DNA of 64,000 nucleotides. Source: Pterobdella sp. o SKG-2022 (Eukaryota; Annelida; Clitellata; Hirudinida; Piscicolidae). Position numbers and translations under genes: made by a program. Each line of letters starts with the position of its first letter. Within the stretch, counting starts at the first letter, position 1. Shown here in pieces: positions 33,786-44,180 of the stretch. Below the pieces are notes generated by a model. The model ran no database searches and was not told where the DNA came from. It was given only the letters and a program-made list of their open reading frames with translations. The stretch is taken from positions 17,097,447 through 17,161,446 of the forward strand of contig OZ038322.1 in assembly GCA_964035795.1 (NCBI GenBank), written 5' to 3'.

Positions 33786-35667
33786 ACTATATTATCTGCG
33801 CTATTTGTTCTCGAAGCTAGAGTTTAGTTTGGTTAATAATCTAATAGTTTTCAATTTTATAAAGTGGAAGATTTTTTTAATATTTAAATAATCGTTCAAT
33901 TGATATGTTTTTTAATTGTATGTTTAGTCTCATTTGAAGAGATAGGCGCCTTAGCTGTTAAGTTCTCTATCGAACAAATTAATATTTTTACTGTCTGATC
34001 TTTTAAAAGTGCATTAATCTTTCAACGGAGCCTGTTTAAAAGTTGCAATTTATTTATTTTTGAAATTGGTACAGAATAGCTTGAAACTTTAATTTCAATA
34101 CCATTGATTTGTGGCATTTCTCAAAGTATTTTAGCACCTTCTTTACGCTTATGACATTAGATACAAATTTGCCTTTTCATTTGTTCTGTATACATTTCAA
34201 GCCAACTACTCTTATTATTATTGAACACTTAATGCGATGTTAGTATACTTAACATTGCATTTCTAAATTCGTTGTTTTACACGAGTTTGTATCTAATTAA
34301 ATTGCTTAATAATTTTATCATTATTTACTGTCATTGGCCTTTAAAGTTCATATATGTACAATGTTTCCGTATTTTTCACGATTCACTGCGATGACTGTTC
34401 ATTTTAAGATTTTTTTTTGCTCAGTTTTTTCAATAATTTTTCGTAAAATCTATTAATATAATACTCAACATTTTTTTATTTAGATTGACTTTTTTTCACA
34501 GCTTTACTAACTAAATGTACATAAAACTTTGAAGTAGAAATTTTAAAACTTCCATTTTTTGTTTTAAATTATTTTTATATATTTATTGTCTGCTCGTTTA
34601 TTATTATTTAAGTTTACATTATAAATTTTTTTACTTGGTTAATTATTATTTACTATTTATAAAAATGTTTATTAACAATTACTAATAAAAAGTAACACCA
34701 TGTTTAAAATATAATATCCTACGATATTATAGAGAACTTAATTGTAATTACGCTTTATAGCTTAAATAACTTTAAAATAAAACTCAGTCATTTGTGTAAA
34801 AAATCATAAACTGTGTTAATATAAAACACTTGAATACCGTTCGACAAACGGTACTAACAACATAAAGAGATTCGAACTTTTTTCGCTAAAAAATTCATAA
34901 GTTTCGCTTTCATCAAAATAGAAAAATTCAATTTTGTATCGATTTTTATAGAGTTTAATCTGGCAAAAAAATTTTTATACTATCCGATATATAGAAGTCT
35001 CTATCTCTTCATTATTCAACATAATTCAACAAAACCCTCATGCATTTCTCACAACTACTTGAGAAACATCATCAAATCTCAGTCTAGAATAGAAATCCGA
35101 GATTTATTGCACAAGTATCAACTATCTTTCAATATTAAATGTGTTTCTTTAGATCAGCTAAAACCAAGCAACTGAGACTTTATGATGGCTACTTTGATAG
35201 ACATAAACCTCGATTTCTGCTCTGAGTGTTATTGCTCAGCTAATAATCAGCTATTGCTCAACTAACGATCTAAAGTTACAAGGTTCGGTCCCGCGTTATG
35301 TCAATAGTTAGCAATCGTTCCACAGTTTTTTCGTTAAATTGAATATTTAGCAAGCGATTTGATCTATAAAAAAAAACTTAATAAATACCCTCTACATTCA
35401 CAATATTTAAATAAAGTTCTTTATTCTGAAGTGAACTTTTTTGAAACAATATTCTTTTTGTGTTCACAAAAAATGTACGAAGCTTTTGGTGACAATAAGC
35501 AGCGACTCAACATCTTTTTGGTTGAACTCGATAATTCTTTTGCAGTTATTTTATAATCTTATGAAAGAATCGCCCATTGTTTAGTTGTGTCTAAGAAAGC
35601 GTTGACATAAATACTAAAACTGCTATATAGATTTATTGGTTATTCTATGTAAACATTTTTTGACTCA
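33786..35667. other. Non-coding spacer
   Basis: AT-rich. One tRNA B-box-like motif, GGTTCGGTCC (35282-35291), follows a TTGCTCAACTAAC element that could be a degenerate A box, hinting at a SINE remnant. Nothing else is supported. Confidence 0.5.
35240..35330 (+). repeat. Possible tRNA-derived SINE fragment
   Basis: GCTCAACTAACGATC (A-box-like, about 35257) and GGTTCGGTCC (B-box-like, 35282) are about 25 nt apart, then TGTCAATA. This spacing is shorter than in a normal tRNA. It is more GC-rich than its surroundings. Confidence 0.3.
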
Positions 35668-38600
35668 ATGAAGATTGCAGTTGTAATTTCCTTACTGTGT
35701 GTTGATGTTATTTTGGGTAAGGTTTTTTGAATAATTTCAAGTTACCAACATTAATTGATGGTTATTAGTTTAGTTTATGAGAGACATCGTATGTTTCTAG
35801 TAAATTTGAATTTCTTAAAATATACTTCTTGCTTTATGAGAAATTTCTTGAAAAAGCATTTAAAAAATTGTATTCAACTAAAATTCTCGGTAAATACAAC
35901 CTTATCAAAATTCATTAGTTATTAGTTTATGAAAGAATTAAAAACGTGTTTTTCATGGAAACTTACATTTAAAGGTTTCATATTTATATAATTCCTATTG
36001 AAATTAAGACTTAAATTAATTATTATAAACTATATATGAAAAATTATGTTGTATTATATAACTCAAAACAGTATTATTGCCTGTTTCCAACATTTACATT
36101 TTTAACGTTTGCATTAAAAAATATTTTTTTGAAAATTCATTTTTGCTATATAATATTTTTAAATTAAACAAAATTTGACTTTAAAATTTGGAAACTCATT
36201 CAAACTTTGAAAAATTTGTCACAAAAAACCAATCTTGCTTAGAGGTTTTAAATGGCGCCTATGATGATGCTAAAAACACACTACCAACCAACATTGTGTT
36301 ATGACTTCAAATCTAAGTTTCATACAGATCATTTAATGTTTATTTAGCAAATTATTTTATTTTAAAATATAAATTCTCAATTTGAAATATTGGATGCGCT
36401 TAAACATATGAAAAAATAACTTTTTCTTCCAAACAAGAAACTTTTTCAAGTATTCCTTCAAAGATTTGTTGATTAAAATTTAAAAAAATGCTTTAAACAT
36501 ATCTTTTTGAGCAACTGCAGTAAGAGGTGGTTAAAATGGGAAGGCTTTGACAGTATTGGTAGAAAGAATCTATGGCCGATACAAAATCATGTAACTTTTT
36601 CACATTTTAAGTTTAAAAGATTTCACAAAGAACAGACTCAAGATCAGTCATGAAACTGAAGTCATGATCATCAGCTTGCTTAGCAAACAGAATTTTTGTA
36701 CTACAAATAAGTTTATATATCGATGGTCCTACAGAAACCTCTTGAAAACATATGAATGAATTCAGAAGCATGAAAACTTCATAGAAATTTTCTCAGTACA
36801 ACATTAACCTCAAGCAGTGTAAAACGAGTCTCGCTCTGCTTCTGTACGTGAAAAATTTCATTACTTTTCTATGGGTCGACGAGGATAAAAAAATTAATTA
36901 TTGTTTTACAAAGCTTTTATTCAAAGATTCGATTTTAATTACGATTAGAAGTTGTTTTTAGGAAAAACACTTAAAAAAGGCACCAAAAAGATCTAGGTGT
37001 TTTTTACGTATTCAAAAAAAAGCTTGTGAAAATTAAATAGTTCTGTCTAGTTTTAACAATGGCGGTGCTTTGTTGAGTTCAATAGAACAATAATAATCAG
37101 AATAATCTTAGAACCACAAAATTTTGTTTTTTTAAATTTTTATTCTGCTTTGATCTGCTTAATCCTTCGTATAAGCTGTTTGAACTAAATAATGTATAGT
37201 TGAAAATGAGAAAATAGAATATTCATACCCGTATATAAAAGAACAATTATTTTCTTACGTTTTGACGTGAAATCCTTAAAATTAAGAGCTTAGTGCTTTT
37301 TAAATTTTTTCTATATTAAATTTTTAAATCAATGAATGATATTATTTAGAGTTCTGAAAGTTTTCTAAATATTATAAAATGAACAATAACAGCACTGTAG
37401 TTTGAAGAGTCAGCACACTAATCAACAGAGACTTCAAAAAATAGTTAGTGCAATAATTGAACCTAGAAACATAAAAAAATAACCATGCATAAATAAGAAA
37501 ATACGTTGAATTAAACCTGAAAAAATTTATCCGAATGCTTAGACAAGAAGAAAAATTTTAAATAAAAACTGGAGAAAATTACTTTGAAGTCTCATAAAAA
37601 GTTTATAGAAATATTGAAAGCAAGTTTTTAAGGTTATATAAAAGGTTTCTGTAATAAATTAAAACAAATTAAACAAGAAAATTATGCTAAAATTTTTGCA
37701 ACCTACCGAAGCAATCAATCAAAATTTTTAGTTCTTTTCCATCAATCTTTATTAAGTTTTTTGATGAGTATGAGTAGTAAAGCTCTTATTTTTATTGGTT
37801 CTCAATGATAACATGTATTAAAACTAGCAATAACCAAAAGCATTCGAGAATAGAGATATGAGTTTTAGAAGTTTGATTAAAGTCTAAACCTAAGCGATAC
37901 TCTTTTTTGCCAGTCACTTGTTAACTATCAAACCCATCACTTTTGTGGTTAGCTTTTTATGTGAACACTGCCTCACCACCTTATAAGATTAGGCTGATTA
38001 CATTTCTGCAGCCCTTTTTGTAATCTTTTGAAATTTCTATATCCGCTTTCTTTATTTCACGAGTACAATCTACCGAAGCAAAAATAGCGATTTCAATGAC
38101 GAGTATGATTATAGTGGCATCAACTTCAGAAGTTTCTAGACCACTGAGTATTATGAACTTTGAATGCAATTAAATGTAATGTAAGTTTTCTTAGCTATGA
38201 CAATTTTTAAAAAATTATGCAAGTATAAGTAAATAAACAAAGCAGTTAACTAAGCTTATATGAAAAAAAAGGTCTGTTAATTGAAACAAAAGCAACCATA
38301 ATAATACTTATATAAATGAAATTAGGAAACTGAGTTGATTTTATGAATGTATGAAAATAATTAAATCTGTGATAATAAACAAAAAAATATATAAATAAAA
38401 CTTCAAATAAAATACTTTGAGCAATCAAATTTCAATTTTAGACAAAATTTGAACTTCCTTGTCTTTATCTTATTTCTTCCACATCATCATAATTGAAACC
38501 AAAAATTGCTTATCTTTTTTTTTATTGTTAGATTTTTTGATATTAATTAAATGATAATATTTTTTTTTATCTTTTATAGAGTTTTCATCCAAGCAATGCC

Positions 38601-40936
38601 AGCCTTTATACCCCGAAAAAATCATGAAGTGTTTATCTTTGTAATTTTTGTAGTTGCATAAGATGAAATTGTTGATGTTCACAATTTATCTTCTTTCTAT
38701 GTAAAGCAAAAAATCCAAAATCATCCCAAAAGAAGTATTTCTTGTATGTTCTTCAGCGATTGAGCTGTTGTTGGTATTTTAGCCTAAAGCAAAAAATTCA
38801 AAATTTTAAAGCTAGGTTTTATAATAATTTCTAAAAAATATTTTTTTAAAAGAGTTCAACAATGTTATTGCTATACTGAAAAATTTTGTGTATATCTTCT
38901 TTTGAAATGCAGGTCAAGAAATATGGTATCAAATACGCGAGAACGGCCTATTGGGGGAATATTTGAACTGGATGAATTCTCAATTCAAGCCATTAAAAGA
39001 AGGGGAGCCAAAGTGTTCTAGAAAGATGATAGAAGAAATCGACGTGATACTTAAGGATGTGCTAGATAAGTTGGATCATTTTGAGTATAACTTGAATGAG
39101 ATTACTGACAAAATGGATGAGACAGAAGTTAAATTACAAAAAATCAAACTCCTGCTTGAGTCACCATCAGGTTATGACTTAGTTCATTAATTAGTTAAAA
39201 AATAACTTAATTCATTGAGGGTTTTGTTCATCATAGCGACAATTGAGAGATTTTAAATTAGTTCAAAACGATTTATAATTGAGTGAAGTTTTTATTGTGT
39301 TTTGAAACAGGGTTCATCAAGGGACCTCCTGGAGATACCGGTTAAAAACCTTAGAATATACAAATAAATAGTTAATTATTAAAAATAATTTTAATAAAAA
39401 TAATTATTAATTCAAGTTTTTATGAAAAACGTTGTACAGTATTTTAAGCACAAATTTAATATTTTTTAAATATATTCGTTTCAGGTTAACCAAACTCTAC
39501 TTAAAAAATATTATGTGTAACATTTTCAAAGTTATAAATAATGTAAACAACGATAATTAATTCAAGGAAATTTATTAACTTTTGCACAAAATTTTCTATC
39601 ATTCGTTAATTAAAAGAAAACCAATAAAAAATATAAAAACTCCCAATTAAACATTGATTCATAGTCACTCAAAGTTATATGTTGTAGGACCGCCTGGAGA
39701 TACGGGAGCCACTGGAGATATAGGCATCATCCCTTTTTTCTTCCTTATCTTTTTTATCTCTTTCTCCTCCTCCTCCTCCTCCTCCTCCTCCTCCTCCTCC
39801 TCCTCCTCCTCCTCCTCCTCCTCCTCCTCCTCCTCCTCCTCCTCCTCCTCCTCCTCCTCCTCCTCCTCCTCCTCCTCCTCCTCTTCCTCTTCCTCCTTAT
39901 TCTTCTTCTTCTTCTTTTTTTACTATTTTTAATAGATTTTTTAATTTGTATCTTTCTGAAAAAATATTTTCAAAAATTAATTTAATCTCAAAACGAAGCT
40001 ACGTGCAAAAAATATAATAAAACTAAATAACATTACGAATTAACTAATTCAAATATTTTCCTGTTTTTACGATTTAAAACTACAAAAGTTATACACAACT
40101 TCATTCAATATGATTACAGTGCTCAAAAAATAATTTCAATAGGGCAAAACGGTGTCGGAACGCCTGGGCTTAACGGACCATCTGGACTAAAGGGTTCTGT
40201 GGTTTCATTATTTATTACATTTAATCAAACCTTTTCAAAATTTTTGACCATTTTTTTTAAAGAAGTGATATATAAAAAGTATATAAACCTTTTTCATTAT
40301 ACAGGTAATCCAGGGCTTCCTGGACCTATGGGTAAAAATGGTTTTGTTAAAATCTATTTAAGTTAAGAATTGTTAATCAAATAAACTTTTTTTACAAAAT
40401 GAAACCACGTTAAGTTCACACAACAAAACCTAATGAGTCTGAAAATATTTTATAATTCTATAAAACAAAATTAATTTGAAATAAAAATTTTTAAAATAAA
40501 AATTTTTAAAATAAAAGTTCTGTTTTGAAATTTTAAATAAAAACTCATGAATATTGAAGTAAAATCTAAAAGTTTTTAATTGATTTATCTTTCTCCAACA
40601 AACCTTAAACCTATTTGGATTATTAATTTTTCCATTAAACAGGGGCTCCGGGACCTATAGGTGACATACTCTACTCGCATTCACTTGAGTTTTATAGACA
40701 ACTTTTTAATAAACTTTAATCTTCCTACTAACACATTCAAATTGATCATAGGACCATCTTGTTATGGAGTTTCATTCAGCGGAAAGCGTTTTACACATTA
40801 TTTGACAACACGGTACACAACACAAGCTGAATGTCAAAGGAGCTGTGTAAATGAAGCAAATAAGGATTGCATTATCAGCTGGGTTGCTGCGAACGCAATT
40901 TATTCGCAGTGCTACCATTGTTTGTATGCCAGATAG
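35668..40936 (+). CDS. Secreted coiled-coil, short-collagen, Cys-domain protein
   Basis: Eight exons: 35668-35716, 38913-39170, 39311-39340, 39688-39723, 40143-40193, 40305-40331, 40643-40660, 40752-40936; 217 residues. Every intron is phase 1 and cuts within a codon. Exon 1 is a signal peptide (MKIAVVISLLCVDVILG). Exon 2 is a helical, heptad-like segment (EEIDVILKDVLDKLDHFEYN and onward) that could nucleate a trimer. Exons 3-7 give about 17 Gly-X-Y triplets (GPPGDTG, GLNGPSGLKG, GNPGLPGPMGAPGPIG) with one two-residue interruption (GV). Exon 8 is a Cys domain (PSCYGVSF, AECQRSC, QCYHCLYAR) reminiscent of PAN/apple or WSC modules. The donor of exon 4 is GC (ATAG|gcatca). Overall it resembles oligomeric soluble defence or matrix collagens; its exact role is unknown. 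Confidence 0.82.
37981..38682 (-). other. Two weak minus-strand open frames inside collagen-like intron 1
   Basis: Frames 38682-38470 (with FSGYKGWHCLDENS) and 38169-37981 (with LVIEIAIFASVDCTREIKKAD) read more protein-like than the surrounding AT-rich DNA and could be exons of a nested small gene. No junction was proven. Confidence 0.15.
39764..39912. repeat. (TCC)n microsatellite in a GC-AG intron
   Basis: About 130 bp of TCC triplets degrading into TTC, located about 40 nt after the GC donor of exon 4 of the collagen-like gene. Pyrimidine strand equals the coding strand. Confidence 0.95.
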
Positions 40937-41144
40937 ACTACAATGAAATTTGTTGAAACTTCATCATTAGCAACCTCATACGTGATATGCTTTCATTCTT
41001 TAAAAATACTTTCTGTTATATATTTAAAAATACTTTTTATTATATATTTTTATTCTAAAATTAATATTATAATGATATATACCCGATAAACTTCGATATT
41101 TGTTGATTTGATAGAAGATATTTTAAAATTTTACTTATTTAACA

Positions 41145-41150
41145 AATAAA
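41145..41150 (+). promoter_or_regulatory. Possible polyadenylation signal for the collagen-like gene
   Basis: AATAAA 209 nt after the stop codon at 40936. Confidence 0.4.
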
Positions 41151-41271
41151 AATATATCTTAACAGTATTTATTGGTGTTCTTAAATATACTCGTTCTATT
41201 GTGGCTAGTGTAAAATAATTATGATAGAAGTTTTGTTTAGTAAAATTTAGTTGAGCAAAATTTTCTGGTTT

Positions 41272-41277
41272 TTTATT
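41272..41277 (-). promoter_or_regulatory. Polyadenylation signal for Elongin B
   Basis: AATAAA on the minus strand about 62 nt beyond the TAA at 41339. The two converging genes therefore end about 120 bp apart or overlap in their 3' UTRs. Confidence 0.5.
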
Positions 41278-41338
41278 TGTAAAATCTTTCGATTTGTGAA
41301 TTCTTAAAATTTTTTAAGCATTTCACACACAAATAGTT

Positions 41339-42783
41339 TTAACATGGAGATTGATTTGTTTCTTCTTCTTCCTCTTCACCTTCTTCACCGTACTCCACTA
41401 ACTTCAGTTTTTCCAGAATCACCCCTGTATCGTAGTAAATTTTTCAATTTTTAGAAGGAAAGTCGTTCAGTATCTCTAAAACACAAAATAAAATCTATCG
41501 GAACACAGTCGTTTTGCTGAATATTAAAGCTTTGAAAACTTCAAACCCCCAGTAAGATTTGGCTTATAAGCATATGGCGCGAAACATTTTTTAAACGAAT
41601 TTATATTTTAAAAAACTCATTTATAGTTTTAAATTGATTGCATTATGCTGAAGCATACTTCCATGCTTGTTGAATCCTTCAATGAACAGTATGTAGATAG
41701 TAGCAGGCTCAAAAGGCTTTGTGTTCTCACACGTGTAACCTGTCCAAAAAATGATCACTTAGCATGTTTTAAAGACTAACTTTTTAATTAAATTAATTTG
41801 AATTGTGTTCACTAATGGTTTGTGATTGAAGTTTTCAGTCATTTTGTTTTAAAATTAATTTTAACGTGCGTTAATATTGAGAATCAGAAGTTGAACTCAT
41901 TTTTGGAAGCATCATCAATGCTTCAAAGTTAGTGAAAATTTAGAGAAAATATTATTTTAAATTACTATTTAAACTTGTTTAAGTTATTTTAATTAATAAG
42001 TTACCATAGATTTTGTCATTTGAAACAAATCTTCAAAAAGAACAAATGTTTTGAAGTATTCGTTAGAAGCATCTAACAATACGATGAACTAAGCTTGATT
42101 ATGGCATTGGAAATCAATTTCAGGAATATCGAAATAGATTGAGTAGAGAATTGAATTATTAAAATACCGAGTGCTTTGAGTTTAAGTTTGAGATCCGGTG
42201 GTCTTTTGTCAAGTAGTGTCTAATGAAATAAGAGCATAAAGTTATAGAGATAATGAATTTGTCCACAAACCATGTTATCCCTCATTAGCTTGAATTCATC
42301 CGGATTTTTTCCACACATTTTTGATATCTACATAATTTTGAAACATTAAATTCAAATTAAAAAATCATTTTTTGTTATGAGGGCAAATATAACTTAAAAT
42401 GTCAGACAGTTTGACTCATTAGAAATCCGATACGTTCCCATACGCAGTGATAAACGATGTGTGTTTGTAGTTTAAATATTTGATAATGATATTCAATAGT
42501 AGCTTTTAAAATTCAATTATATTTTGGTACTGAATACATGTAATCATCTTTTTGTAACTAACTTTTTGTTTGAGAGCTAACAAAGTTTCATTTTCATCGA
42601 TGGAAAGGAACAATGAGAGTCTGTCTCGACGCACCAAAAAATCAACCTCCTTAAACAATATTATCTTCAACAAATTTATGAAGATTTTGTTATGAACATC
42701 CAATTTCAATATAAATTCTTTCGAAAGCACTTAACATGTGCACAAAGCGACAAATTGATGTTTTTAAGAATATTTTTTACCAT
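41339..42783 (-). CDS. ELOB: Elongin B (ubiquitin-like adaptor)
   Basis: Six coding exons: 42783-42781 (ATG only), 42649-42563, 42327-42271, 42219-42168, 41739-41659, 41424-41339; 121 residues, against about 118 in vertebrates. The first exon is exactly ATG|gtaaaa and joins tttaag|GAGGTTGAT in phase 0. Elongin B heterodimerises with Elongin C in VHL/SOCS-box Cullin-2/5 ubiquitin ligases and in the Elongin transcription factor. The match covers the whole ubiquitin-like fold: VDFLVRRDRLSLFLSIDENE, LLALKQK, KNPDEFKLMRDNMTLLD, then LKALGYTCENTKPFEPATIY. The C-terminus departs from the vertebrate form and ends in an acidic run (YGEEGEEEEEETNQSPC). The sequence is divergent, but order and length of all blocks agree. 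Confidence 0.85.
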
Positions 42784-43037
42784 GGAGCTTATTTTGAAAG
42801 ATAAATTTGCAATTTTTAGTTTTTTAAAATAAATTATTATGTTGCACTTAGATAAATTTTTCGATTTTTAAAAACTTTGTTGTTTTTCCACGTCATTGAG
42901 TTAACACTAAACTCTAGAAGAGCTGTCTTAAAATCTTCTCATTGTTTTGTGGCTTTTTTATACACCAATTAACTCAAAATATTAATTTTTTCCTTTTTCC
43001 TCAATTTTCAAAAAACTTCCATCAAACAGGTTCTAGT

Positions 43038-43268
43038 TTAAGTTATGTTTTCAATTTCGCGGTCATCGGCTTTGATTTCAATTAGCTCATCCTTGAGATT
43101 TTAATAGGATTAAATGTTAAGAAATGTATAAAAATAACCAATTAAACAAAAATATATATTATCCTTGAAAAAATTAAAATACAATAATCTTAAACACAAC
43201 CTACCACAATTGAATTCAGCTTCACAATACAACTCAAAGGTCTTCATTGTATCAAACTCTGCAACTCC
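43038..43268 (-). other. Two putative minus-strand exons of an unrecognised gene
   Basis: 43268-43201 opens after tctgacag and encodes GVAEFDTMKTFELYCEAEFN with a possible AG|gttgtg donor. 43091-43038 opens after tctcaag and encodes DELIEIKADDREIENIT then stop. Both look coding and lie just upstream of Elongin B, but the phase-2 donor and phase-0 acceptor do not fit each other, so a missing exon or two separate genes must be assumed. Confidence 0.3.
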
Positions 43269-44059
43269 CTGTCAGAATGTCAAAGTAGTTTTATAAGGGG
43301 ATACGGTACAGGGCTGTTGATAATTATAAAAATATAAAACTGTTGAAGTTTTCATTTTGTTATAAATTTGGATTGAAATTAATTATTTTCAAAGATAAAA
43401 TCTACTTTAATTCTCGTTTAGATCAGTCAAAATACTCGATAGCGGACTTTAACGTTCTCTGAGTTTAAACATTTTATTCGAGTCACATTTATAGAATATT
43501 TCGTTGTAGCAATAAATTCATTCCGATGGAAATAGTCTTGCTTTCTTATGAATGCTTTTTCTAAAACGTTGCAAAGCAAAATATCTCTAAAAATAATAGA
43601 TGACATCAGTTTATTGGCTTGCTGCTCTAAAAAACATTATTTAATTTGTTTTTGCCGCTCCATAATCAAATTTCTTTTAAATAAAATCTTTTCTAAAAAA
43701 TTTCCATGAAAAATTGCTTTATTTTTCAAATAGAATATTCTAGATTCTCATTCTGTCATAACTACCAACGAAACATAAATATTAAAAATACTGCAAATAA
43801 AGATTCTATATAAACATAACAGTGAAATATAAGACGGAATTTTGAAGAAATTTTTACATGAAATAAACTTTTTACATTTTTGCAGAATTGAACGATTACC
43901 CATCTCCCAAGACCGATTCAACGAAAACCGCTTTCAATAACTTTAAATTTAAACATCCAATTTTTTTCACGAGTTTGATAAAAGATATTTAAAAATTCAA
44001 ATAATTTAAATCTATCTAAAAAAAAATTAATTTTGAAAAGAAGCTAAAAAAACGAGAAT

Positions 44060-44180
44060 TTTTGAGGTTAACTCTGCTTGCATAGATCAATCGGATGTTG
44101 TGAGCAAGAAATGACCTCAGTGGGAATTGAACTCACGACCTTTGTATCAAAAACACATTAATCCACCACCTTTCACAATA
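44060..44180 (-). repeat. Possible tRNA-derived SINE fragment
   Basis: On the minus strand, GAGTTCAATTCC (44134-44123) is a good Pol III B box inside a recognisable T-arm (GTGAG, TTCAATT, CCCAC), preceded by GGTGGATTAATGTG, which could be a degenerate A box. The anticodon arm does not pair well, so a functional tRNA is unlikely. Confidence 0.4.

Noticed and set aside
39654..39932. 92-codon frame with a long Ser run over the (TCC)n tract
   Set aside because: The poly-Ser is the microsatellite read through an intron; the real exon is 39688-39723 in phase 1 of the collagen-like gene.
43863..43920. Plus-strand sequence after tttttgcag reading IERLPISQDRFNENRFQ-stop
   Set aside because: It looks like a terminal exon but no upstream plus-strand exon could be found to join it.
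44060..44180. Functional tRNA gene on the minus strand
   Set aside because: A good T-arm is present, but the anticodon stem and acceptor stem do not pair.
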